Source of the DNA: JBFWIW01 sp050253535
Lineage (GTDB): Bacteria > Bacillota > Clostridia > Oscillospirales > Oscillospiraceae
Assembly (NCBI GenBank): GCA_050253535.1
Contig: JBFWIW010000057.1
Span: 1 to 20,295 of the forward strand
Direction: 5' to 3'
DNA: 20,295 bases
This document shows, in pieces, positions 1 to 8,254 of this stretch. Below the pieces are notes generated by a model. It ran no database searches and was not told where the DNA came from. It saw only the letters and a list, made by a program, of their open reading frames with translations. Position numbers and translations under genes: made by a program. Within the stretch, counting starts at the first letter, position 1. Each line of letters starts with the position of its first letter.

Positions 1-909
1 GAAAAAGTTTTGGATATTATTAATAAATATCAATATCGCCCGAATTCTATTGCACAAGGTTTAGTTACGGGATCAATTAAAATAATTTCTGTAATCGTTC
101 CCAATATTCAGAACCCCTTTTATTCAGAGGTAGTGAGCTTTATTGAGCATACACTCTGCGAAAAGGGCTATCACATGTTCCTTTACTGCAGCGATAACGA
201 TCCGGAAAAGGAATATGCCGCACTTGAGATGGCCTCACAGTTCAATTTTGCCGGAACTATCCTGATCTCAATAGTAAACGATGCCCAACTTATCGAAAAA
301 TCCAACAACGCACAGCGTCCTCTACTACTTTTGAACCGCTATATTGAAACCGTTTCCAGAGATATTTTGACAACTGATAACTTCCATATATCCTATATTG
401 CAACAAGATATCTTATTGAGCTCGGTCATAGCCGGATCGCAATAATTGCCGGTGGAAAGACCACCAGCACCCACCGCGAACGCCGTGACGGTTTTCTAAA
501 CGCGCTTTCGACCTATCATCTGCAGTTTCCGCCTGAGTTTGACTGTATTTCCGACCTTAGTATGGATTCGGGTTATAATATTGGGGAAACCTTTCTTCAG
601 ATGGGCGCGGATGCGCCAACGGCTGTTTTCTGCACATCCGATATAATGGCAATAGGCCTCATGCAGGCGTATAAAAACGTAGGGAAATCCATTCCCGGAG
701 ATATCAGTATAGTTGGCTTCGATGATATACCCATTGCCTCCCTCAATGGAATATCCCTGACAACCATACGTCAGCCATATAAAGACATCGGCAGACACGC
801 TGTGGATATGATACTTCGCCGAATCGAAGACAGCACTTTACCGCAGCAGAAGATGATTCTCGACTGTGAGTTCATAACACGTGGTTCAACAGGCCCCAAA
901 AAAATGTAA
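1..909 (+). CDS. LacI-family transcriptional regulator, 5' truncated by window edge
   Basis: The reading frame is open from base 1 (E-K-V-L-D-I-I...), so the gene begins upstream of the window; the TTG at 10 is not its start. What remains begins at the end of the LacI DNA-binding domain: the hinge signature Y-R-P-N-S-I-A-Q-G-L followed by the I-I-S-V-I-V-P-N-I-Q-N-P-F-Y start of the periplasmic-binding-protein-like effector domain. The C-terminal half keeps the family pattern (T-A-V-F-C-T-S-D-I-M-A-I-G, then I-V-G-F-D-D-I-P and T-T-I-R-Q-P), and the gene ends normally with TAA. Family knowledge: a cytoplasmic dimeric repressor that binds a sugar or similar ligand. The helix-turn-helix is outside the window and no operator or target gene can be named. 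The A+T-rich coding style differs somewhat from the G+C-richer genes downstream. Confidence 0.9.
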   Translation, partial: EKVLDIINKYQYRPNSIAQGLVTGSIKIISVIVPNIQNPFYSEVVSFIEHTLCEKGYHMFLYCSDNDPEKEYAALEMASQFNFAGTILISIVNDAQLIEKSNNAQRPLLLLNRYIETVSRDILTTDNFHISYIATRYLIELGHSRIAIIAGGKTTSTHRERRDGFLNALSTYHLQFPPEFDCISDLSMDSGYNIGETFLQMGADAPTAVFCTSDIMAIGLMQAYKNVGKSIPGDISIVGFDDIPIASLNGISLTTIRQPYKDIGRHAVDMILRRIEDSTLPQQKMILDCEFITRGSTGPKKM

Positions 910-918
910 AAATAAAAA

Positions 919-951
919 GCGACCCCGAAATATTTTCGGCGTCACTTTTCC
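919..951. terminator. Rho-independent terminator, usable in both directions
   Basis: A hairpin with arms GCGACCCCGAAA and TTTCGGCGTCAC (two mismatches, three-base loop TAT) starts ten bases after the LacI stop codon and is followed by TTTTCCTT. On the minus strand the same hairpin is followed by CTTTTTATTTTT, so it could also back up the terminator of the minus-strand small RNA at 954-1027. Confidence 0.65.
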
Positions 952-953
952 TT

Positions 954-1027
954 AAAAAAAACAGAACCGGTATCTACACCGCGTTATCATCCAAACATGT
1001 GGTGCAGCGCAGCTACTCCGGTTCTCG
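954..1027 (-). ncRNA. Candidate small structured RNA (about 74 nt) with its own promoter and terminator
   Basis: Read on the minus strand, a consensus promoter (separate entry) is followed after 7-9 bases by a compact foldable stretch ending in eight T residues (961-954). The outer stem is a perfect 8-bp inverted repeat, AGAACCGG (1025-1018) with CCGGTTCT (970-963). Inside it CTGCACC (1007-1001) pairs with GGTGTAG (980-974) with one G-U pair. The 20-nt apical region can form a further short GTT/AAC helix. The closing stem plus U-tract is a normal intrinsic terminator, so the transcript would stop before reaching the convergent LacI gene. No ORF of any length fits. I do not recognise an Rfam family. 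Promoter, fold and terminator are seen in the sequence; that it is an expressed RNA is inferred. Confidence 0.55.
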
Positions 1028-1033
1028 ATATAA

Positions 1034-1062
1034 AATATAACAGTAAATATTTGTTTTGTCAA
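1034..1062 (-). promoter_or_regulatory. Consensus sigma-A promoter for the candidate small RNA
   Basis: On the minus strand a perfect -35 box TTGACA (1062-1057) is separated by 17 bases from the -10 box TATATT (1039-1034), with a TG one base upstream of the -10 (extended -10 like). No protein gene on the minus strand lies downstream before the LacI gene, so the only sensible product is the short structured RNA. Confidence 0.7.
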
Positions 1063-1184
1063 CAATAAATTCGTAATGCTATAATTTTATCCACTATATC
1101 CTATAATCATTGCTAATATTGTTCATCATTTAGTCATATCGTTATTTTCTCTTGTAATAATGCCGAACTCACTTAAATATATGA

Positions 1185-1214
1185 TTGAATACAACCATGC
1201 TTTTGGTGTATAAT
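1185..1214 (+). promoter_or_regulatory. Promoter of the thioredoxin-reductase-like gene
   Basis: TTGAAT (1185-1190), 18-base spacer, TATAAT (1209-1214). The start codon lies 35 bases further on, with a TGAGGTGA ribosome binding site at 1237-1244. The rest of 1028-1184 is A+T-rich and, besides the minus-strand promoter, shows nothing I can name. Confidence 0.65.
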
Positions 1215-1248
1215 GTAGCCAATAAAAGAAAAAAAATGAGGTGATAAA

Positions 1249-2115
1249 ATGCCTGACATACTTATAATCGGAAGCGGTCCAGCCGGTATCACGGCGGCAC
1301 TCTACGCCGTGCGTTCCGGTATAGGAACCAAGATAATCACAAAGGGCGTCGGCTCTCTTCTCAAAGCCGAGCTCATCGAAAATTATTACGGTTTCAAAGA
1401 ACCTATCTCAGGTGAAACTCTATATGCCGAAGGCATAGCCCAAGCGACACGCCTTGGTGTCTCCTTCGTCACCGACGAAGTTGTCGGCCTTTCCTTTGAA
1501 GATAAACTTACGGCCTCTGCAAAGGAAAATAAATATGCGGCGGACGCCATCGTTCTCGCTATGGGCGCTGCGCGCAACGTACCGAAGATAGAGAACCTCA
1601 CGAAGCTTGAGGGAGCGGGAGTAAGCTATTGCGCTGTGTGTGACGGATTCTTTTACCGCGGAAAAAACGTCGCTGTCCTTGGCTCCGGCGAATACGCGCT
1701 GCATGAGGTCATGGAGCTTTTACCGCTGGCAAAGACCGTGACCCTCCTTACAGACGGGGTGGAACCTACAGTAAAGCTTCCTGAGGGACTTGCCGTGGAC
1801 ACGCGAAAAATCACCTCCCTCGACGGGGGCGACAGGCTTTCCGCGGCCATTTTGGATGGCGGCGGACGCGTTGATATTGAAGGCTTATTTGTGGCTCAGG
1901 GAGTCGCGGGGAGTGCCGATCTCGCGCGCAAAATAGGCGCTATGACAGACGGTAACCGCATTAAAGTCGACGAAAAAATGGCGACCAACGTTCCCGGTTT
2001 ATTTGCCGCCGGAGACTGCACCGGTGGAATGCTGCAGATAGCAAAGGCCGTATATGAAGGTGCGCAGGCAGGCGCCTCCGCCGTCAAGTACGTCCGCAGC
2101 ATCGCTAAAAAATAA
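1249..2115 (+). CDS. Thioredoxin-reductase-like FAD oxidoreductase (NADPH motif missing)
   Basis: This 288-residue flavoprotein has the two-domain thioredoxin reductase layout. An N-terminal FAD-binding motif G-S-G-P-A-G-I-T-A-A-L-Y-A sits at about residues 8-20. The redox-active motif C-A-V-C-D-G is near residue 129, inside the insert domain that begins R-G-K-N-V-A-V-L-G-S-G. The C-terminal FAD motif G-L-F-A-A-G-D-C is near residue 250. Family knowledge: it reduces thioredoxin through the CxxC pair. In NADPH-dependent enzymes the second Rossmann motif is followed by H-R-R-D-x-x-R; here the equivalent position reads T-L-L-T-D-G, so the usual NADPH 2'-phosphate clamp is absent. That suggests a ferredoxin-linked (FFTR-like) or other electron donor. 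ATG 1249 has a good ribosome binding site. It appears monocistronic. Confidence 0.85.
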   Translation: MPDILIIGSGPAGITAALYAVRSGIGTKIITKGVGSLLKAELIENYYGFKEPISGETLYAEGIAQATRLGVSFVTDEVVGLSFEDKLTASAKENKYAADAIVLAMGAARNVPKIENLTKLEGAGVSYCAVCDGFFYRGKNVAVLGSGEYALHEVMELLPLAKTVTLLTDGVEPTVKLPEGLAVDTRKITSLDGGDRLSAAILDGGGRVDIEGLFVAQGVAGSADLARKIGAMTDGNRIKVDEKMATNVPGLFAAGDCTGGMLQIAKAVYEGAQAGASAVKYVRSIAKK

Positions 2116-2153
2116 GGGACGGCAATTCTCTGTCTGCCTGTATATCCTGAAGT

Positions 2154-2196
2154 TAAAAAAGGGGCGCTCCCGTTTCGGAAGCGCCCCTTTTTTTAT
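2154..2196. terminator. Bidirectional Rho-independent terminator between convergent genes
   Basis: GGGGCGCT (2161-2168) pairs with AGCGCCCC (2180-2187), with further pairing inside. It is preceded by a run of A and followed by T7, so it serves both the flavoprotein gene on the plus strand and asnB on the minus strand. Confidence 0.9.
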
Positions 2197-3777
2197 CTAT
2201 TTTCCACTGGCTCCATAGTTTTTCAGCACCCTGGCAGAGGGGTCGTTGACATCGCAGCCCTCCCATGCTTTGTTCGGCATCCAGAAGTCTTTAACCATCT
2301 CCGCCTGTCCGGGATAATATTTCTCGAACAGCTCGCGGTACAGCAGCGACTCTTTCGTGAATGGCCGTGCGAAGTCAAAGCGTTTGCATCTTTCAGAAAA
2401 TTCAGCGTCTGTGCAGGCGGTCTCGGCGTATTCCTTGATGTAATCCACCATCGAATGGCCCACCGCATCGGAGAAAGCGGCCTTTTCGCGGTAAAGGATG
2501 TCATGCGGCAGGTAATCCCCGTCCTCAAAAGCGTGACGCAAAAGATATTTGCCTTTTCCGTAGGTGTTCATCTTCATTTTGCCGGGTATGCTCATGACAT
2601 ATTTTACAAAGTCGAGGTCGCCGAACGGCACCCGCGCTTCCATGGAGTTCACGGAAATGCAGCGGTCCGCGCGCAGAACATCGTACATAAAAAGTTCGCG
2701 CAGCCTCTTCTCCGCCTCCTGCTGAAACGCCTCGGCGTCGGGTGCGAAATCAGTGTACTTGTATCCAAATATCTCATCCGAAATTTCACCCGTGAGAAGA
2801 ACTCTTACGTCCGTGGTCTGATGGATGGCTCGGCAAATGAGGTACATACCCATACTCGCGCGGATGGTGGTTATATCGTAGGTGCCAAGCATGGCAACCA
2901 CCTCTTCCAGCGAATCCAGCACCGCCTTTTTGTCGATAATGACCTCCGTGTGCTCGCTGCCTATATGATCCGCGACCTGCTTTGCGTATTTCAGGTCGAT
3001 TGCGTCCTCCGACATGCCGATTGCGAATGTGCGAATCGGCTTTTGCAAAAGCTTTGCCGCGACTGAGCAGACAAGTGAGCTGTCAAGCCCGCCGGAGAGC
3101 AGGAAGCCGACCGGCGCGTCCGCGTCAAGGCGCTTCTCAATGCCGGAGACGAGCTTTTGGTGTATTTTTTTACACACGGTCTCAAGGTCGTCCTTTGTTT
3201 CAGGTTCTCTTTTGGCTATATCGCAGTAACAGGTGAACTTCCCGTCCGCGTAGTAATATCCAGGCGGAAAAGGCATGGCCTTATCGACGAGACCGACGAG
3301 GTTTTTAGCCTCCGAGGCGAAAATCATGGCGCCATTCTTAGTCTTTCCGTAAAACAGCGGCCGGATTCCGATCGGGTCGCGGGCTGCAACAAAAGATTCC
3401 TTTTCCCCGTCGTAGATAATGAGCGCGAATTCCGCGTCCAGCATTTTAAACATCCCGCAGCCGTATTTTTCATACAGCGGCAGAATTATCTCGCAGTCTG
3501 AATCGCTGACAAATTCATATTCGGCCTCGAGCTGTTTTTTTATCGGCCGGAAACCGTAAATCTCGCCGTTACACACGACATGGCTTCCATGCAGGGAAAA
3601 TGGCTGCATACCCTCTTCATCCAGATCCATGATTGCCAGACGGTGGAAGGCCAAAAGTCCATGGCCCGTGTCAATGACGCGCGACATATCCGGTCCCCGC
3701 GAGACTGTTTTTGCAAAACCAAGCATAAATTGTTGTCTTGTTGCTGCGGATTCTTCCATTCCCATGATTGAGCACAT
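2197..3777 (-). CDS. asnB: Asparagine synthase (glutamine-hydrolysing), AsnB
   Basis: This 526-residue enzyme makes asparagine from aspartate, ATP and glutamine-derived ammonia in the cytoplasm. The start was placed at ATG 3777 because it gives M-C-S-I-M-G, putting the catalytic nucleophile Cys2 at the N-terminus as class II amidotransferases require; GGAGGTG lies six bases upstream. The glutaminase domain spans about residues 2-190 (H-R-L-A-I-M-D near 45, C-N-G-E-I-Y near 69, A-A-R-D-P-I-G-I-R-P-L-F near 131). The synthetase domain carries the PP-loop S-G-G-L-D-S-S at 228-234. Length is close to E. coli AsnB. It is last in the minus-strand group behind glnN and the Amt-PII gene and is controlled by its own asparagine T-box. 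Confidence 0.95.
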   Translation of the reverse strand: MCSIMGMEESAATRQQFMLGFAKTVSRGPDMSRVIDTGHGLLAFHRLAIMDLDEEGMQPFSLHGSHVVCNGEIYGFRPIKKQLEAEYEFVSDSDCEIILPLYEKYGCGMFKMLDAEFALIIYDGEKESFVAARDPIGIRPLFYGKTKNGAMIFASEAKNLVGLVDKAMPFPPGYYYADGKFTCYCDIAKREPETKDDLETVCKKIHQKLVSGIEKRLDADAPVGFLLSGGLDSSLVCSVAAKLLQKPIRTFAIGMSEDAIDLKYAKQVADHIGSEHTEVIIDKKAVLDSLEEVVAMLGTYDITTIRASMGMYLICRAIHQTTDVRVLLTGEISDEIFGYKYTDFAPDAEAFQQEAEKRLRELFMYDVLRADRCISVNSMEARVPFGDLDFVKYVMSIPGKMKMNTYGKGKYLLRHAFEDGDYLPHDILYREKAAFSDAVGHSMVDYIKEYAETACTDAEFSERCKRFDFARPFTKESLLYRELFEKYYPGQAEMVKDFWMPNKAWEGCDVNDPSARVLKNYGASGK

Positions 3778-3794
3778 ATAAAGCACCTCCAAAA

Positions 3795-3842
3795 ATAATA
3801 ACACAGCTGTTCGTCCTTAAACAATAGGACGAACAGCTGTGT
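3795..3842 (-). terminator. Leader terminator of the asnB T-box
   Basis: On the minus strand a perfect 17-bp stem (3842-3826 with 3817-3801, arms beginning ACACAGCTGTTCG) with an 8-base loop is followed by TATTATTTTT. It sits directly behind the T-box antiterminator bulge and ahead of the asnB ribosome binding site, which is the expected position for tRNA-controlled attenuation. Confidence 0.9.
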
Positions 3843-4070
3843 GTCCGCGGTGCCACCTATCTTACCGCTCTCGCGGTCCCTCTTTGCGGCCTCATAAAAA
3901 GACCCGGCCGACTGCGCGCGGCCTCGCGGCTCACCTAATGGCCTTACGGCTTTCGGATCACGGCTCCGAAGTGTTATTCATGCGGGCTCTACTGCGCGCT
4001 TCCCAGCCCCGCGCGCTCTCTTTGAGCGAATACCCGCATTACTTCTCTTCATCAACGCCCTGGTTTATAA
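3801..4070 (-). promoter_or_regulatory. T-box riboswitch, asparagine (AAC) specifier, controlling asnB
   Basis: Read on the minus strand, the leader has the T-box hallmarks in order: the Stem I 5' side with GATGAAG-AGAAGTAA (S-turn AGTA), a long GC-rich Stem I with AG-rich apical bulges, the 3' side of the specifier loop TGAATAACA-CTTC, and, about 100 nt later, the T-box sequence AGGTGGCACCGCGG just before the terminator. GAAG/CTTC closes the specifier loop; the codon in reading position, followed by a purine, is AAC, asparagine. The antiterminator bulge reads TGGC, so it should pair with an uncharged tRNA ending G-CCA, and tRNA-Asn carries discriminator G. Inference: uncharged tRNA-Asn stabilises the antiterminator and switches asnB on. 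No convincing promoter precedes it, so transcription may come through the Amt-PII gene. Confidence 0.92.
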
Positions 4071-4076
4071 TATGCG

Positions 4077-5843
4077 CTACTCTACGTCCTGGAGGGCATC
4101 GTAACCCTCTTCACCGGTACGTACTTTAACCACGTTTTCTACATCATATACGAATATCTTTCCATCACCGATGTGTCCGGTGTAAAGTACCTTCTTCGCA
4201 GTATCGATGACCGTGCGTACGGGAACTTTGCTGACAACGATCTCGACCTGAACCTTCGGCAGAAGAGTGATCTCATGGATGACGCCGCGGTAATACTCGG
4301 GCTTACCTTTCTGCGTACCGCATCCCAGAACATTCGTCACTGTCATGCCGGTGATACCGATGCCCATCATGGCATCCTTGAGCGCCTCAAAACGCTCCTG
4401 CTTCAGTATAATCTCGACCTTGGTAATCTTGACATCAGAAGCGACAACCTTTTCAGGTTTGGATACCAACTGTACCGGCACCGCTTCATCCATCGGGACG
4501 GCATCCTTCGCCGCAGCAGCTGAGCCGAACAGCGGGTCAGCTCTGACAGTCGGAACAACGGGCATGAAGTCCGCATAAGCGCTTGAGAGTCCATGCTCCG
4601 GAACGTCAAGTCCGGAGATTTCCTCGGCGGACGAAACACGAAGGCCGATGGTCTTTTTGAGAATTGTGAACATTATCCCCATGGTGAGGCCTACCCATAC
4701 CGCCACAGCTACAACGCCTATTGCCTGCACTGCAAGCTGTGCAAAACCGCCGCCGTAAACCAGACCAAGTCCGGAGCCCTTAGTCAGCAGGTCCATGTTG
4801 GAATATGGGTCATAGAATGCGAATACGCCTACCATAAGGGTACCGAACGCGCCGCAGATACCGTGAACGCCGATCGCGCCGACGGGGTCGTCAATCTTCA
4901 AAACCTTGTCGATAAACTCAATTCCGAAAACTACGACAGCTCCCGCGAGTCCGCCGATTATGGCGGAGCCTGTAACTGAAACGGTGGAGCAGCCGGCGGT
5001 GATGGCCACAAGGCCTGCCAGAGTGCCGTTGAGCGTCATGGAGACGTCTGGCTTGCCGTAGCGCACCCATGTGATCAGCATAGCTACAACAGTCGAACAC
5101 GCCGCCGCAAGGTTAGTGGTAACATAAATACGTCCGACGTTGGACTCAAGTCCCTCAATCGCCAGAGAGGAAGCGGGGTTGAATCCGAACCATCCAAACC
5201 AGAGAATGAACACGCCCAACGCGCCTAGAGTTATGCTGTGTCCCGGGATGGCGCGGGGTTTGCCGTCCTTGCCGTATTTCCCGATACGGGGTCCAAGTAT
5301 CTTTGCACCCACGAGAGCTGCTACACCGCCGACCATATGGACAGCCGTGCTTCCCGCAAAATCGTGGAAACCATAAGCGCCGAGACCGGAGAGCAGGCCG
5401 TCTGCGGTGCCGAGAGTTGAGAGCCAGCCGCCGCCCCAGATCCAGTGTCCCGAGATGGGATAGACAAAAGCGGAGATGACTATAGAATAAACGAGGTAAG
5501 ATTTGAACTTTGTACGTTCAGCCATTGCGCCGGAGACGATAGTCGCGGCGGTGGCACAGAACACTGTCTGGAAAATAAGAGCCGTCCAGTCGCTGTCGAT
5601 GGCTCTTACTACGGAGAATTCTCCCATAATGCCGTCGATCAGCTCGGTTGTGCCATACATGATACCGAAGCCTATGAGCCAATATACCACGGTACCACAT
5701 GCAAAGTCCATTAAATTTTTCATAATGATGTTGCCCGCGTTTTTTGCTCTGGTAAAACCGGTCTCTACCATCGCGAAGCCGGCCTGCATGAAGAAGACCA
5801 GCGCAGCGCCAATCAACACCCACATTGTATCAATTGCTGACAT
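4077..5843 (-). CDS. Ammonium channel fused to a C-terminal PII signalling domain
   Basis: The 588-residue protein combines an Amt/MEP/Rh channel (about residues 1-420, some eleven membrane helices) with a complete GlnB/PII domain (about 470-588). Channel marks are the signature D-F-A-G-S-T-A-V-H with pore His169 and the second pore histidine His327 in G-V-H-G-I-C-G-A-F-G-T. The linker at about 420-468 is rich in Ala, Pro and Val. The PII part has V-E-I-I-L-K-Q-E-R at its start, a T-loop C-G-T-Q-K-G-K-P-E-Y-Y-R-G (508-520, with Tyr517/518) and the nucleotide-binding G-D-G-K-I-F-V near 559 plus V-R-T-G-E. Family knowledge: PII trimers sense ATP/ADP and 2-oxoglutarate and plug Amt trimers. ATG 5843 was chosen over GTG 5852, which lies inside the ribosome binding site GGGAAGTGA. 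It follows glnN by 30 bases, so the two are one operon. Confidence 0.93.
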   Translation of the reverse strand: MSAIDTMWVLIGAALVFFMQAGFAMVETGFTRAKNAGNIIMKNLMDFACGTVVYWLIGFGIMYGTTELIDGIMGEFSVVRAIDSDWTALIFQTVFCATAATIVSGAMAERTKFKSYLVYSIVISAFVYPISGHWIWGGGWLSTLGTADGLLSGLGAYGFHDFAGSTAVHMVGGVAALVGAKILGPRIGKYGKDGKPRAIPGHSITLGALGVFILWFGWFGFNPASSLAIEGLESNVGRIYVTTNLAAACSTVVAMLITWVRYGKPDVSMTLNGTLAGLVAITAGCSTVSVTGSAIIGGLAGAVVVFGIEFIDKVLKIDDPVGAIGVHGICGAFGTLMVGVFAFYDPYSNMDLLTKGSGLGLVYGGGFAQLAVQAIGVVAVAVWVGLTMGIMFTILKKTIGLRVSSAEEISGLDVPEHGLSSAYADFMPVVPTVRADPLFGSAAAAKDAVPMDEAVPVQLVSKPEKVVASDVKITKVEIILKQERFEALKDAMMGIGITGMTVTNVLGCGTQKGKPEYYRGVIHEITLLPKVQVEIVVSKVPVRTVIDTAKKVLYTGHIGDGKIFVYDVENVVKVRTGEEGYDALQDVE

Positions 5844-5873
5844 ATAAATCACTTCCCAAAATAGATTTTTTTA

Positions 5874-7970
<2,097 letters not shown>

Positions 7971-7999
7971 CACGGATCTCTCCCTACATTTTAATAAAT

Positions 8000-8060
8000 A
8001 AAAAAGACAAAGGCACAGCAGAACATCTCTGCGGCGCCTTTGCCGTCTTTAATCGTCGTC
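8000..8060 (-). promoter_or_regulatory. glnN leader attenuator with AAAGGC hexaloop (possible ANTAR target)
   Basis: Right after the glnN promoter the minus-strand leader forms an intrinsic terminator: AAAGAC (8050-8045) with GTCTTT (8008-8003), AAAGGC (8041-8036) with GCCTTT (8014-8009), GCAGA with TCTGC at the apex, then T6. The same 5' arm can instead form a small hairpin CGGC-[AAAGGC]-GCCG (8045-8032), which excludes the lower terminator stem. The hexaloop has A at position 1 and G at position 4, as in ANTAR-bound RNA. The second hairpin does not show the canonical AnnGnn loop. The terminator is directly visible; ANTAR binding is inferred. Confidence 0.6.
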
Positions 8061-8089
8061 ATTTTAACACTACCTAAGACAGTTGTCAA
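8061..8089 (-). promoter_or_regulatory. Promoter of the glnN-amt-PII transcript
   Basis: On the minus strand TTGACA (8089-8084) is followed by a 17-base spacer and TAAAAT (8066-8061). Transcription would start around 8054, a few bases before the attenuator hairpins. It is oriented back-to-back with the GOGAT promoter about 45 bases away. Confidence 0.8.
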
Positions 8090-8131
8090 CCCCCTTTTGA
8101 AACTTTTTTATAGGAAACTTGCATTTTGGTA

Positions 8132-8160
8132 TTGACACTTTTTTTTAAATGTAGTATATT
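8132..8160 (+). promoter_or_regulatory. Promoter of the glutamate synthase operon
   Basis: A perfect TTGACA (8132-8137), 17-base spacer and TATATT (8155-8160) on the plus strand. The start point is expected near A8167, which is the first base of the leader hairpin, so almost the whole leader is devoted to the attenuator. Confidence 0.82.
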
Positions 8161-8166
8161 CTCTGC

Positions 8167-8226
8167 ATGAACAAAGGCGTTCATCGTGGGGGATATAAGT
8201 TCCTTAGATGAGCGTTTTTGTTTTTT
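8167..8226 (+). promoter_or_regulatory. GOGAT leader attenuator with AAAGGC hexaloop (possible ANTAR target)
   Basis: The 5' end of the transcript can form ATGAAC-[AAAGGC]-GTTCAT (8167-8184), a 6-bp stem with a hexaloop having A1 and G4. Alternatively CGTTCATC (8178-8185) pairs with GATGAGCG (8207-8214), followed by TTTTTGTTTTTT, an intrinsic terminator that consumes the 3' arm of the first hairpin. A second small hairpin, GGGGGA-[TATAAG]-TTCCTT (8188-8205), fits on top of the terminator and is compatible with both states. The hexaloop sequence is identical to the one in the glnN leader on the opposite strand. Readthrough is needed to reach the gene at 8255. Mutual exclusion is seen in the sequence; control by the ANTAR protein encoded at 14912 is inferred. 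Confidence 0.62.
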
Positions 8227-8254
8227 ATAATATTACCGCGAAAGGACGATAACT

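Noticed and set aside
963..1025. The inverted repeat as a LacI operator or a recombination site
   Set aside because: The arms are 47 bases apart and are followed by eight U on the minus strand behind a consensus promoter, which fits a transcript terminator stem much better than a compact operator; no integrase or direct repeats are seen.
4065..4095. Promoter directly before the asnB T-box (TATTAT at 4072-4067, minus strand)
   Set aside because: There is no acceptable -35 box 16-18 bases upstream; kept only as an open question in the T-box finding.
8161..8226. Glutamine riboswitch (glnA RNA) in the GOGAT leader, prompted by the CGTTCATC segment
   Set aside because: The conserved core of glutamine aptamers as I know it is not present, and the segment is fully accounted for by the hexaloop hairpin and the terminator arm.
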